This document shows positions 53,901-62,985 of a stretch of DNA of 64,000 nt, piece after piece. The position numbers and the translations under genes are program-made. Each line of letters starts with the position of its first letter. Within the stretch, counting starts at the first letter, position 1. The stretch lies in assembly GCF_014200405.1 (NCBI RefSeq), contig NZ_JACHBQ010000001.1:4154001-4218000 (forward strand). Reading direction: 5' to 3'. The stretch comes from Cryobacterium roopkundense (GTDB taxonomy: Bacteria; Actinomycetota; Actinomycetes; Actinomycetales; Microbacteriaceae). Under the pieces are notes generated by a model that was given only the letters and a program-made list of their open reading frames with translations, searched no databases and was not told the DNA's origin.

Positions 53901-54845
53901 ATGCCAGAGACCCCCAATGTGACGTACAGCTTCCTGGGCCCCGCCGGAACCTTCACCGAAGCGGCCCTCGCCCAGGTGCCGGAGGCGCAGGGCAAGCCGT
54001 GGCGCGCGGTCAACAACGTGGGCGAAGCGCTCGCCGACGTCGTGTCCGGACGCAGCGTCGCCGCCATGATCGCCATCGAGAATTCAGTCGACGGCGGTGT
54101 CTCCGCCACGCAGGACGCCCTCGCGAGCGTGCCCGGCCTGCGCATCATCGGCGAGTACCTCGTGCCGGTGAAGTTCGTGATCGTCGCCCGTCCGGGCACC
54201 ACGCTCAAGCAGGTGCGCGTGATCAACGCGCATCCGGTCGCCTACGCGCAGTGCCGCGTCTGGCTCGAGGCGACGCTTCCCAACCACGGCCACATTCCCG
54301 CTTCGAGCAATGTCGCCGCGGCGAGTTCCCTGTTCGAGAACGGCCTCGCCGATGCCGCGATCGCCCCACCCGGAATCGACAAGCACTACGACCTCGTCGA
54401 GCTCGCCCATGATGTGGGCGACAACCCCAACGCCGTCACCCGGTTCGTTCTGGTGGCGCGCACGAATGAGATCCCGCCGCCCACCGGCGCCGACAAGACG
54501 AGCATCATCGTCGAGCTGCCCGAAGACCGCTCCGGCGCGCTGCTTGACATGCTCGAGCAGTTCGCCACCCGCGGCGTGAACCTGAGCCTGATCCAGTCGC
54601 GTCCCATCGGCGACGCCCTCGGCCGGTACCGCTTCGTGATCGACGCCGACGGCCATATTCTCGACGAGCGCATGAGCGACGCGCTGCTCGGGCTGCGCCG
54701 CTTCAGCCCGAATGTGCTGTTCCTCGGCTCGTATCCCCGGGCCGACAAGGCGCCGAACGAGTTCACCTCGCGCTACGACAACGAGATCTTCATCGAGGCC
54801 CGGGAGTGGCTGACCGAACTGATCACGGGCGAGCCGAGAACCTGA
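53901..54845 (+). CDS. pheA: Prephenate dehydratase
   Basis: This 314-aa protein has a periplasmic-binding-like catalytic domain ([29 protein letters not shown], and the catalytic Thr in [11 protein letters not shown]) and a C-terminal ACT domain (about 205-280: [29 protein letters not shown]) for phenylalanine feedback. It converts prephenate to phenylpyruvate. TAGGCT lies 7 nt before ATG 53901, so it is probably leaderless. It is coupled to the next gene by a 1-nt overlap (TGATG). Confidence 0.95.
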   Translation: MPETPNVTYSFLGPAGTFTEAALAQVPEAQGKPWRAVNNVGEALADVVSGRSVAAMIAIENSVDGGVSATQDALASVPGLRIIGEYLVPVKFVIVARPGTTLKQVRVINAHPVAYAQCRVWLEATLPNHGHIPASSNVAAASSLFENGLADAAIAPPGIDKHYDLVELAHDVGDNPNAVTRFVLVARTNEIPPPTGADKTSIIVELPEDRSGALLDMLEQFATRGVNLSLIQSRPIGDALGRYRFVIDADGHILDERMSDALLGLRRFSPNVLFLGSYPRADKAPNEFTSRYDNEIFIEAREWLTELITGEPRT

Positions 54846-55423
54846 TGGCCCACGAGCCGGTCTTCGACCCCCGGCACGACGCCGTCTTCCAGCGCGGCTA
54901 CGAGGCCGGCAGCACGCCGGGCACGCGCCCGACGGCGGCAGCGGATGCGCCAGCGCCCGCTCGAGAGGCGCCCGCCGCGGCATCCGCTTCCGTGCCCGGT
55001 CACCGGGCCGGCAGCGCCCCGAGCGGCGGCCCCAGTGCCCGCACGGAGGCGGACACCCTGCGGCAGAACCTCGCCGACCTGAACGTCGCCGAAGAGCAGG
55101 CCCCGCCCCTCGCCGAACTGGCAGACACGCACCTGCAGGAGGCCGCGCTCGTGCCGCCGCGCAAGCCGTCGAGGTTCAACCCGTTCATCCTTGCGCTCTG
55201 GGTTCTTGGCCCCGCGCTGTTCTTGGGGGGTTCCTGGCTGCAGGTGCAGGCGGCCACGCGGTCCTACAACAGCAATTTCTCCGGCACGGCGGAAATGCCT
55301 TTCGACATGGTGATTCAGCAATTCCTCTGGTCACTCACTCCCGCAATGGTGGCAGCCGGCATCACAACAATGCTCGGCCTGCTGTTCTGGCATGCCTGGC
55401 ACTGGCGCGCCGCCCGCCGCTGA
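54845..55423 (+). CDS. Membrane protein, unknown
   Basis: This 192-aa protein has a long Ala/Pro/Glu-rich hydrophilic N-terminus (about 110 residues) and two C-terminal helices (FILALWVLGPALFLGGSWLQ; AMVAAGITTMLGLLFWHAW). No family is recognised. Its ATG 54845 overlaps the pheA stop by one base, so its expression is coupled to pheA. Orthologous coupling in relatives would show whether the link matters. Confidence 0.75.
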   Translation: MAHEPVFDPRHDAVFQRGYEAGSTPGTRPTAAADAPAPAREAPAAASASVPGHRAGSAPSGGPSARTEADTLRQNLADLNVAEEQAPPLAELADTHLQEAALVPPRKPSRFNPFILALWVLGPALFLGGSWLQVQAATRSYNSNFSGTAEMPFDMVIQQFLWSLTPAMVAAGITTMLGLLFWHAWHWRAARR

Positions 55424-55445
55424 CCCGCCCAGCCGCTCCCCCTCC

Positions 55446-55531
55446 TGCGAATTCGACGGAGATTACGCCCCATTCGGCCGCGTTTTGCCCCGAAACGGAG
55501 GGTTTCGTGTGAAATCTCCGTCGATTTTGCA
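55446..55531. repeat. 86-bp palindromic repeat, family 'CGACGGAGATT', copy 2
   Basis: Arms 55446-55464 and 55513-55531 match at 17 of 19 positions. The centre aligns with the reverse complement of the copy at 42735-42820, so the two are the same element in opposite orientation. It lies between convergent genes. Confidence 0.85.
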
Positions 55532-55548
55532 CAGGAATGGGGCGTCGG

Positions 55549-56538
55549 CTAGGCGGGAACGCGCACGAGCATCGCGCCACGGTCGGCCCGCAGCGTCACG
55601 GCCCGCACGAGGCCGAACTCGTCGCCGTCAAGCTCGAATTCCTGCGGATGCTCGAGCGCGATGCGCACGTTCGCGCCGCGCAGTGTGGTCATCACCCGCT
55701 CGGTCGACCAGGCCGTGCGCTCGATGATCTTGCGCCCCACGGCCGACCGCCGCAGCACCCCGTTCTCCCAGGTGACTCGGCGCCAGATCATCAGCCAGCC
55801 CAGCACGCCCTTGGGCTGCAGCACCGCAATGTCGAGAATGCCGTCGTCGAGGCGCGCGTCGGGCAGAAACTGGATGTTGCCGGGCAGCAGCCCGCAGTTC
55901 GCCACCAATATCGAGCTCACGTGCACCGGCCGGTCGGTGCGGCCTTCGATGCTGTAGCGGATGCGAAAGGGCCGCAGTTTGGGAAGTGCCCGCACCCCGG
56001 CGTCCACGTAGGCCAGCCAACCCACCTGCTTCTTCAGGGTGGAGTTCGTGTTCGCGATCATCTGGGCATCGATTCCCAGGCCCGCCATCACGAGGAACAC
56101 GTGCTCGGTGGTCGTGCGCTCGGCCGAGGTGATCGACGCGATGCCGAGGTCCATGGCCAGGTCGGTCCCGCCGAACGCGATCGCGGTGGCCGCGTCCATG
56201 CTGGCAAGCGGGAGCTGCAGGTTGCGCGCGAGCAGGTTGCCCGTGCCGGACGGCACAATCCCGAGGCTCGCGTCCGAGCCGCGCAGGGCCTCCGCCACGG
56301 CCCGAACGGTGCCGTCGCCGCCGGCAGCGAGCACCAGGGTGGCTCCGGCGGCGAGGGCGTCTACGGTGGCCTGCTGGCCGGCATCCTCTTCGCTGGTCTC
56401 GAACCAGTGGGTCTCGGGCCAACCCGCAGTCGACTCGGCCGCGGCCACGCTCAGGCGCAGCTTCGCAAGGCCAACCTTGATCGGGTTGTACACGACGGCG
56501 GCCTGCCGGGTGATGCGTGTGGTGTCGGGGGCTGTCAC
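55549..56538 (-). CDS. Diacylglycerol kinase-family lipid kinase
   Basis: This 329-aa protein has the DAGK catalytic signature (VVYNPIKVGLAKL, LVLAAGGDGTVRAVAEAL, GIVPSGTGNLLARNLQLP) and the C-terminal domain of the YegS/DgkB group. It phosphorylates diacylglycerol or a related lipid at the membrane face. On the minus strand TACCCT lies 7 nt before GTG 56538, supporting this start. Confidence 0.9.
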   Translation of the reverse strand: MTAPDTTRITRQAAVVYNPIKVGLAKLRLSVAAAESTAGWPETHWFETSEEDAGQQATVDALAAGATLVLAAGGDGTVRAVAEALRGSDASLGIVPSGTGNLLARNLQLPLASMDAATAIAFGGTDLAMDLGIASITSAERTTTEHVFLVMAGLGIDAQMIANTNSTLKKQVGWLAYVDAGVRALPKLRPFRIRYSIEGRTDRPVHVSSILVANCGLLPGNIQFLPDARLDDGILDIAVLQPKGVLGWLMIWRRVTWENGVLRRSAVGRKIIERTAWSTERVMTTLRGANVRIALEHPQEFELDGDEFGLVRAVTLRADRGAMLVRVPA

Positions 56539-56588
56539 GTTGCCTAGGGTAGCCGGTCGAGTTGCCGGGCGCTTGTAGACTTGCGCGT

Positions 56589-57872
56589 GTGATTGATCCG
56601 GTGCTGTTACGCGAAAATCCTGACCTCTTCAAGCGTTCGCAGGAGGCCCGTGGGGACTCCGTCGAGGCGGTGGATGCCGCGCTCGTCGCCGATGCCGAGC
56701 GCCGGGCGTCCATCACGGCGTTCGAAGACCTGCGCGCCACGCAGAACCTGTTCGGCAAGACGGTGGCCCAGGCCCCGCCCGAGCAGAAGAAGGCCCTCGT
56801 GGCCGAGGCCCGTGGCCTCGCCGCGGAGGTGAAGGCGGCCGGCGCGGTGGCCGCCGAGGCCGAGGAACGCTTCACGAAGATCGTGAAGACCATCGCCAAC
56901 CCCATCATCGACGGCGTCCCGGCCGGCGACGAGGCCAACTTCGTCACCCTGCGCACGCACGGCGACACCCCCGTCTTCGACTTTGAGCCGCGCGACCACC
57001 TCGAGCTCGGCGAGCTGCTCGGCGCCATTGACATGCCCCGCGGCGCCAAGGTCTCCGGCACGCGCTTCTACTTCCTCAAGGGCATCGGCGCGCGCCTCGA
57101 GATCGCGCTGATGAACATGGCGCTCGACAGGGCACTCACGGCCGGCTTTGTGCCGCTGATCACCCCCACTCTCGTGCGCCCCGAAATCATGGACGGCACC
57201 GGCTTCCTCGGCGAGCACAACGACGAGGTCTACTACCTGCCCGGCGACGACCTGTACCTCACGGGCACGAGCGAGGTCGCGCTCGCTGGGTATCACAAAG
57301 ACGAGATCCTCGACCTGAGCGACGAGCCGCTGCGCTACGCCGGCTGGTCGACCTGCTACCGCCGGGAGGCTGGTTCGGGCGGAAAAGACACCCGCGGCAT
57401 CATCCGCGTGCACCAGTTCAACAAGCTCGAGATGTTCACCTACGTGCTGCCCGAAAACGCCGAGGTCGAGCACGACCGCCTCGTGGCGCTGCAGGAGAGC
57501 ATGCTGCAAGATCTCGGCCTCAGCTACCGGGTGATCGATGTGGCCGCCGGCGATCTCGGCGGAAGCGCCGCCCGCAAGTTCGACATCGAGGCCTGGGTTC
57601 CCACCCAGGGCGCCTACCGCGAGCTCACGAGCACCAGTAACTGCACCACCTACCAGGCGCGCCGTCTCGACATCCGCTATCGCACCGAGACCGGCAAGAC
57701 CAGCCCCGTCGCCACCCTGAACGGCACTCTCGCCACCACGCGCTGGATCGTGGCGATCCTCGAAACGCATCAGCAAGCGGATGGCTCGGTGCGGGTGCCG
57801 GCGGCCCTCCAGCCCTACCTCGGTGGCCTCGAACTGCTCGAACCCCTCAAGCCGAAGGGCGGCTCGAAGTGA
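56589..57872 (+). CDS. serS: Seryl-tRNA synthetase
   Basis: This 427-aa class II synthetase has an N-terminal coiled coil (about 1-110), motif 2 ([20 protein letters not shown]) and motif 3 ([16 protein letters not shown]). It charges tRNA-Ser; two tRNA-Ser genes lie within the next 2.5 kb. TAGACT lies 7 nt before GTG 56589, so the start is supported and the transcript probably leaderless. The stop overlaps the next gene. Confidence 0.96.
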   Translation: MIDPVLLRENPDLFKRSQEARGDSVEAVDAALVADAERRASITAFEDLRATQNLFGKTVAQAPPEQKKALVAEARGLAAEVKAAGAVAAEAEERFTKIVKTIANPIIDGVPAGDEANFVTLRTHGDTPVFDFEPRDHLELGELLGAIDMPRGAKVSGTRFYFLKGIGARLEIALMNMALDRALTAGFVPLITPTLVRPEIMDGTGFLGEHNDEVYYLPGDDLYLTGTSEVALAGYHKDEILDLSDEPLRYAGWSTCYRREAGSGGKDTRGIIRVHQFNKLEMFTYVLPENAEVEHDRLVALQESMLQDLGLSYRVIDVAAGDLGGSAARKFDIEAWVPTQGAYRELTSTSNCTTYQARRLDIRYRTETGKTSPVATLNGTLATTRWIVAILETHQQADGSVRVPAALQPYLGGLELLEPLKPKGGSK

Positions 57873-58678
57873 GCGCGGTCGTGGAACGCTGGCTCGTGGC
57901 CCTCGACATCGACGGCACCACGATGCACGAAGACGGCACCATCAGCGACGCGATCATCGAGCAGGTGCAACGCCTCGAGGCGGCCGGCCACGCGGTCATG
58001 CTCGCGACCGGGCGCTCGGCCGCGGCCGCGCTGCCGGTGCTCGACAGGCTCTCGATCACGCCGCAGTACGTGGTGTGTTCCAACGGCGCCATCACGATGC
58101 ACCGCGACGCCAGCGCGCCGATGGGCTACCGACGGGAGTGGGTGGAGACCTTCGACCCGAGCGACGTGCTCAACTCGATTCGCCCACACCTCGTCAATGC
58201 CCGCTTCGCCGTGGAAGACGAGCACGGCTTCTATCGCTACACCGAGCCGATCCCCGATGCCACTATCGGCATGGACAGCGAGCACGTCGACTTCGACGAG
58301 CTGTTACGCCACCGCGCCACCCGCGTCGTCGTGATCTCGCCCGACCACGACATGGAGGACTTCCTGGCGGTCGTCGAGCGCATGGGCCTCAGCAGAGTGA
58401 GCTACGCCATCGGCTGGACGGCGTGGCTCGACATCGCACCCGACGGCGTGAACAAGGCCACCGCCATGGAACGGGTGCGCGTCGAGCTGGGCATATCGCG
58501 CGAACGTGTCATGGCGGTCGGTGACGGGCGCAACGATATCGACATGCTCAACTGGGCGGCTGAGCAGGGGCGTGGCGTTGCGATGGGGGAGTCGCCCGAC
58601 GATGTTCTCGCCGCCGGCAACGAGGTCACCGCCACGGTCGTCGATGACGGTCTCGCGCTCGTTCTCGCCACGCTGTAG
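57869..58678 (+). CDS. Cof-type HAD-superfamily phosphatase
   Basis: This 269-aa HAD IIB hydrolase has motif [12 protein letters not shown], motif II LATGRS, a conserved Lys ([11 protein letters not shown]) and motif [12 protein letters not shown]. It dephosphorylates a small phosphometabolite. Its GTG 57869 overlaps the serS stop by 4 nt, so it is co-translated with serS. Confidence 0.92.
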   Translation: MSAVVERWLVALDIDGTTMHEDGTISDAIIEQVQRLEAAGHAVMLATGRSAAAALPVLDRLSITPQYVVCSNGAITMHRDASAPMGYRREWVETFDPSDVLNSIRPHLVNARFAVEDEHGFYRYTEPIPDATIGMDSEHVDFDELLRHRATRVVVISPDHDMEDFLAVVERMGLSRVSYAIGWTAWLDIAPDGVNKATAMERVRVELGISRERVMAVGDGRNDIDMLNWAAEQGRGVAMGESPDDVLAAGNEVTATVVDDGLALVLATL

Positions 58679-58769
58679 CAGCCATTCAGCACCTGTTCAG
58701 GTGATTCTGTCAGTCTGGGCAGCCTGCCGTCCGTGTAGAATCGGGCGGTGTTCATCTTCGGACGAACCG

Positions 58770-58854
58770 GGAGGGCTGTCCGAGCGGCCGATGGAGCCAG
58801 TCTTGAAAACTGGTGGGCAGAAATGTCTCGTGGGTTCGAATCCCACGCCCTCCG
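58770..58854 (+). tRNA. tRNA-Ser (anticodon UGA)
   Basis: An 85-nt cloverleaf has acceptor GGAGGGC/GCCCTCC, anticodon stem CCAGT/ACTGG with loop CTTGAAA (anticodon TGA), a long class II variable arm, and a T arm CGTGGGTTCGAATCCCACG. The discriminator base is G, as for serine tRNAs. CCA is not encoded. Confidence 0.95.
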
Positions 58855-58913
58855 CAGAGTTTTTTCTCCACGTGTGACAGTGTCATGGCCGGCACGCCGA
58901 TGAAAGGACCTGA

Positions 58914-60212
58914 GTGAGCGACCAACTCCGCCCCCGCACGAACGGCTCGAAGAACCTCGCCACCGTGGCACGTCACGGTCGGTTGAAGCGATCGACGGCC
59001 TTCAAGACGGTGGCCAGGTTCGTCGCGGCAGGTTTGGCCGTGGTTTTGGTCAGTGGTGTGTCTGTGGCCGCGATCGCCACGTTCGACGTGGCGGTGAGTG
59101 CGCAGCCCAGCGTGCACCTCGACAACGAAACCAAGGGGCCGGTACCGTCGATCGGCGCCATCGACGGCGGCGTCAACATGCTCGTGGTCGGCAGCGACAG
59201 CCGCAAGGGCCAGGATGCGATCTTCGGCCCTGAAGATTCCACCGGGGACCTCAACGATGTCACCATGTTGCTGCACATCTCCGAAGACCACACGAACGCA
59301 TCCGTCATCAGCTTTCCCCGCGACATGTTCGTGCCGATCCCCTCGTGCAACAAGGTGGACGGCAGCGGTTCCTACAATGCGATGAGCCGCCAGAAGATCA
59401 ACACCACGCTCACCTACGGCGGACTTGCCTGCACCGTCGCCACTGTGGAGAAGCTCACAGGCCTAGAAATCCCCTTTGCGGCCGAGGTTCAGTTCAGCGG
59501 CGTGATGGCCATGTCGACCGCTGTCGGCGGCGTGCCCGTCTGCGTGGCGGAGCCGATCGAGGACGAGTACACCGGCCTCGATCTCGCCGCAGGGGAGTAC
59601 ACCTTGGAGGGGTATGAGGCGCTCCAGTTCCTGCGCACCAGGCATGGCGTCGGCGACGGCAGCGACCTGACCCGCATCAACAACCAGCAGCTGTTCATGT
59701 CGTCGCTGGTGCGTACGGTCAAGAGCGCAGACACGCTCTCCGACCCGGGCAAGGTCTACTCCCTGGCCAAGGCCGTCACGGGCAACATGCGGCTCTCTGA
59801 CAGCCTCAACAACGTGTCGGTCATCGCCTCCATCGCGGTTGCTCTGAAGGACATCGACCTCGATAAGGTCGTTTTCGCCCAGGTGCCCACCGGCAACGTG
59901 GAGGGCGGCGTGGTGCCGTCCCAGCCGGCGTTCAAGAACATGTTCACGGCCATTGCAGCTGATGAGTCCATCCAGCTGAGCGGCACGACCGGCGGTGGCA
60001 CGGTTGCCGACCCGAATGCGCCCGTCACCGAGACGCCAGTGCCCGCCGAACCCGTGGACCCCGCGGTGCCGGTTGACCCGGCGGCGCCGGTGGACCCCGC
60101 CGCCACGCCGGTCCCGACCGACACGCCGGGAACGGTCCTCGACGAATCTGTCACCGGCCAGACCGCGGCCGACTACACCTGCTCGGCCGGGCGCACCCTC
60201 CAAGACCAGTAG
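58914..60212 (+). CDS. LytR-CpsA-Psr (LCP) family wall polymer ligase
   Basis: This 432-aa protein has one N-terminal membrane helix (about 40-62) and an extracellular LCP domain with LVVGSDSRKG, DVTMLLHISED, SFPRDMFVPIP and TRINNQQLFMSSL. It transfers polyprenyl-linked polymers to peptidoglycan. A Pro/Val/Asp-rich repeated tail (VPVDPAAPVDPAATPVPTD) follows. GTG 58914 is in a plausible position after AAGGACCTGA. It lies between two tRNA-Ser genes. Confidence 0.9.
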   Translation: MSDQLRPRTNGSKNLATVARHGRLKRSTAFKTVARFVAAGLAVVLVSGVSVAAIATFDVAVSAQPSVHLDNETKGPVPSIGAIDGGVNMLVVGSDSRKGQDAIFGPEDSTGDLNDVTMLLHISEDHTNASVISFPRDMFVPIPSCNKVDGSGSYNAMSRQKINTTLTYGGLACTVATVEKLTGLEIPFAAEVQFSGVMAMSTAVGGVPVCVAEPIEDEYTGLDLAAGEYTLEGYEALQFLRTRHGVGDGSDLTRINNQQLFMSSLVRTVKSADTLSDPGKVYSLAKAVTGNMRLSDSLNNVSVIASIAVALKDIDLDKVVFAQVPTGNVEGGVVPSQPAFKNMFTAIAADESIQLSGTTGGGTVADPNAPVTETPVPAEPVDPAVPVDPAAPVDPAATPVPTDTPGTVLDESVTGQTAADYTCSAGRTLQDQ

Positions 60213-60272
60213 TCCTGAACCCGGCTCGCGTACGGCTAGGATGGACAGGTGTGTTTGCCTAGCAAACACCGA

Positions 60273-60363
60273 GGAGACGTCGCATAGTTCGGCTTAGTGC
60301 ACCACCCTGCTAAGGTGGAGTACCCTTTACGGGGTACCGTGGGTTCAAATCCCACCGTCTCCG
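60273..60363 (+). tRNA. tRNA-Ser (anticodon GCU)
   Basis: A 91-nt cloverleaf has acceptor GGAGACG/CGTCTCC, anticodon stem CCACC/GGTGG with loop CTGCTAA (anticodon GCT), a long variable arm and T arm CGTGGGTTCAAATCCCACC. A perfect 8-bp hairpin (GTGTTTGC/GCAAACAC, 60251-60269) sits just upstream, and TAGGAT at 60237-60242 may be its -10. Confidence 0.94.
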
Positions 60364-60367
60364 CAGT

Positions 60368-60445
60368 GAGGAATTCACGTAATTCCGGCGATTAGTTCAT
60401 GAAATTCCTGCGGCAACACAAAACCGGCGATTGCATCGCCGGTTT
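60368..60445. repeat. 78-bp direct repeat, left copy, abutting tRNA-Ser(GCU)
   Basis: This 78-bp sequence starts 5 nt after the tRNA and matches 63570-63647 at 75 of 78 positions. It contains the tRNA terminator hairpin. The pair brackets a 3.2-kb segment of decayed mobile DNA. Confidence 0.92.
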
Positions 60446-60449
60446 TGTG
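60417..60449 (+). terminator. Terminator of tRNA-Ser(GCU)
   Basis: A perfect 14-bp stem (60417-60430 and 60436-60449) with loop TTGCA ends in a T-rich arm (GGTTTTGTG). It lies inside the direct repeat. Confidence 0.75.
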
Positions 60450-60463
60450 CGGCCAGCGAGGCG

Positions 60464-60586
60464 AAGGCCTCCGGTCTTGTGAAGCGAGCACGTGAACATC
60501 TCCACTTCACAACCGGAGGCCTTCTTCACGCCCGAAGCTCAGGGCGTGTCACCACACAACCCCAGCCGACCTCTCTGGGCAGTACA
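60464..60586. mobile_element. Right-end remnant of an IS481-family element
   Basis: About 120 bp match, with gaps, the region upstream of the transposase start in the intact IS481 element (18700-18808): a hairpin AAGGCCTCCGGT/ACCGGAGGCCTT, GTGAACATCTCCACT between the arms, GTCACCA, and the terminal CTGGGCAGTACA. It is followed by CCTAG, the same target flank. The transposase is gone. Confidence 0.75.
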
Positions 60587-60608
60587 CCTAGTTGCGCTGG
60601 CCCGGCCG

Positions 60609-62348
60609 TTATTCGAGCAATTTGCCGGCCTGGCTGACGTTTTCCATCAGCGCCGCGATCTGGGCGGGAACCGGCGGGATCTGCTCATGGGCGATCGAGC
60701 CATCGGCTGACCACACCAGGTTCACCTGCAAGGCGGGGTCCATGTCCGGGTAATCGCTTCTGTTGTGAGCACCGCGGCTCTCCCGGCGCTCCAGAGCGCA
60801 GGCCAGGGTTGCTCGGGCGGCCATGAGGGAGGCGCGCAGGTCGAAGGCATGCGCGAGGCCGGAGAAGCCGGCGACATCCGGATGCACGCCGATTCGTTTC
60901 TGGCGATCGTCGAGTTCGTCCAGCTCGCGTAGGCCCTCGAGCAGCCCCGCCTCGTCGCGTACGACCCCACCGAAGTCGGTCATGGTGTTGCGGATGTCTC
61001 GCTGCAGGGCTCGCACATTCTCTTCTCCGTCCGAGGCAAGAGTGTCGGTCACCTCGCGTTCCGCGGCGTCGATTGCTTCCTGTGAGCGGTTCTGGGAGGT
61101 GATGCCTGCGCTGTATTCCGCTGCAGCCTGACCGACGATCCGGCCGAAGACGAGGAGCTCGATGAGCGAGTTTCCGCCCAGTCGATTTGCTCCGTGCAGC
61201 CCGCTGGAGGCCTCGCCGATCGCGTACATCCCCACGACATCGGTGGAGTGGTCGTCTGGTCGCACCCACACGCCGCCCATGGAATAGTGCGCGGTCGGGG
61301 CGATTTCGATGGCAGTGGTGGTGACATCCAGCACCTGCAGTTCCAGCATGGTCTGGTAAACGCGGGGCAGGCGCGTCATGATCGTCTCGCGGGGCAGGTG
61401 GGAGATGTCGAGCAGCACGCCGCCCTTCGCAGTGCCGCGTCCCTCCTTGATCTCGGTGTATGCGGCCAGCGCAACCCTGTCGCGGGTCGACAGCTCCATT
61501 CGCTCAGGGTCGTAGTTGGCCATGAACCGCTCGCCGAGTACGTTTCGCAGCACCCCGCCCTCGCCCCTGGCGGCCTCGCTGATCAGGGTGCCCGCGGCAT
61601 TTTCCGGCTCGAGGATGCCACTCGGGTGGAACTGGACCAGCTCCGCGTCGCGCAGTCGACCGCCGGCATCCACCGCCAGCTTGAAGGAGTCGCCCGTGTT
61701 CTCGTCCCGCCGGCTGGAGGTGCGACGCCAGATGCGGTTATGTCCGCCAGCGGCGATGATGACCGCGTCTGCGATGATCGTCACCCGGCTGCCGTCGCGT
61801 AGATCGAAGCCGTACGCACCGAACACCACGTTGTCGCGCACCAAGATGCGGGTTATGTACACCGAATCCAGGATGGGAACCTCGAGCTGGGCGGCTCGGG
61901 CGACCAGGGTGCGCTGAATCTCGAGTCCCGTGTAGTCGCCGGCGAACGCGGTTCGACGGTACTTATGGGCTCCAAAATATCGCTGGCTGATACGACCATC
62001 AGCCTCGCGCGCGAACGGCATACCCCAGCGCTCGAGATCCTGGATGCCTCGGCCAGCGTTCTTCGTCACAATCTCGGCCGTGTGTGGGTTGGCGAGAAAG
62101 TAGCTCTCCTGAATGGTATCGGCTGCGTGCTGTTGCCAACTGTCTTCGGCATCCATCGTGGCCAAAGCCGCATTGATTCCGCCAGCCGCCAACGAGGTGT
62201 GTGCGTCGTTCTTGGGGCGTTTGCCGACGGCGAGAACGTCGACTCCGCGTTCGGAGAGTTCGATTGCGGCGCGCAGGCCGGAACCCCCGGTCCCGATGAC
62301 GAGGACGGAGGTAGAGATGCGGCGACCAGTGACGGTGTTGTCTGGCAT
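60609..62348 (-). CDS. Fumarate reductase/succinate dehydrogenase-type flavoprotein (orphan)
   Basis: This 579-aa FAD enzyme has a dinucleotide fold (VLVIGTGGSGLRAAIE), His50 in DAHTSLAAGGINAA (the position of the FAD-linking His in SdhA/FrdA), QFHPSGI, RDRVALAAY, PTAHYSMGGVWV and RLGGNSLIELLVFGRI. It is full length for an SdhA/FrdA subunit. No iron-sulphur or membrane subunit is beside it; IS remnants adjoin both ends. It could be a soluble fumarate reductase, an L-aspartate oxidase relative, or the survivor of a broken operon. The start at ATG 62348 follows GGAAAGG. Confidence 0.85.
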   Translation of the reverse strand: MPDNTVTGRRISTSVLVIGTGGSGLRAAIELSERGVDVLAVGKRPKNDAHTSLAAGGINAALATMDAEDSWQQHAADTIQESYFLANPHTAEIVTKNAGRGIQDLERWGMPFAREADGRISQRYFGAHKYRRTAFAGDYTGLEIQRTLVARAAQLEVPILDSVYITRILVRDNVVFGAYGFDLRDGSRVTIIADAVIIAAGGHNRIWRRTSSRRDENTGDSFKLAVDAGGRLRDAELVQFHPSGILEPENAAGTLISEAARGEGGVLRNVLGERFMANYDPERMELSTRDRVALAAYTEIKEGRGTAKGGVLLDISHLPRETIMTRLPRVYQTMLELQVLDVTTTAIEIAPTAHYSMGGVWVRPDDHSTDVVGMYAIGEASSGLHGANRLGGNSLIELLVFGRIVGQAAAEYSAGITSQNRSQEAIDAAEREVTDTLASDGEENVRALQRDIRNTMTDFGGVVRDEAGLLEGLRELDELDDRQKRIGVHPDVAGFSGLAHAFDLRASLMAARATLACALERRESRGAHNRSDYPDMDPALQVNLVWSADGSIAHEQIPPVPAQIAALMENVSQAGKLLE

Positions 62349-62460
62349 GAGAACGGCCTTTCCGGGCAGGAAGACGGAGACGCACCGAGTGCAACTCCCA
62401 CGGTCAAGCTAGCTCGCGCTGCTGGACTTTTGCTCTAATTTGAGGACGACAGAGGTGCAA

Positions 62461-62985
62461 TGTCCAGGGAGGTTGGTTAAGCGGCTGTGGGATGGTTCGC
62501 TTCCGGTTGCTGAGTGGAGTCTGTGGTGATTGTAGTAGTGCAGCCAGGGCTCCACGGCTGCGCGGCGTTCGGTGTCTGAGGTGTAGCAGCCTCCGTAGGC
62601 CCAGCCGCCGCCCGTCGCAACACCCCGATGGCGGTGTCGGCTTTCTCGTCAGCGCAGATCTCCGCGGAGGCGACGCTGGAGTTGTCATCGCTGACAGTAT
62701 GCATGAACGAGGTGCCCGGCCGGGCCGCGCGGTTAGCTGCCCGAAGTCCGGCGTGCCGGGAAGTCGCCGCCCGGTTCGCGCAGCCCTGTTGGCGTCCGAC
62801 GTAGCGGTGGCCGCCACCGTCGGGAGGAGCGATCCTGCATCCCGGCTACGCAGTGCTGGGCGAATCGGTCGGCCCACCGTTTCGCGTTCGGCTACGAGAC
62901 CCGGAACATCTTCGCGGCTGACGAAACGCTCCATCCTTCGACGATGATCAGACGAGCCAGCTGAAATGAAACTGCTTTACCTGTG
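62461..62985 (-). pseudogene. Decayed IS481-family transposase
   Basis: On the minus strand the 5' part (about 62985-62770) reads QLARLIIVEGWSVSSAAKMF, RVS, stop, PNAKRWADRFAQHCVAGMQD, the IS481 HTH with an in-frame stop. After a large internal deletion come HTVSDDNSSVASAEICADEK and, in another frame, WLHYYNHHRLHSATGSEPSH. A terminal sequence TGTCCAGGGAGGTTGGTTAA lies at 62461-62480; the other end is lost. The family differs from the intact element at 17.7 kb. Confidence 0.85.

Noticed and set aside
60251..60269. Hairpin GTGTTTGC/GCAAACAC as a riboswitch or T-box before tRNA-Ser
   Set aside because: Only 8 bp with a 3-nt loop and no further conserved structure; more likely a terminator or processing element for the LCP transcript.
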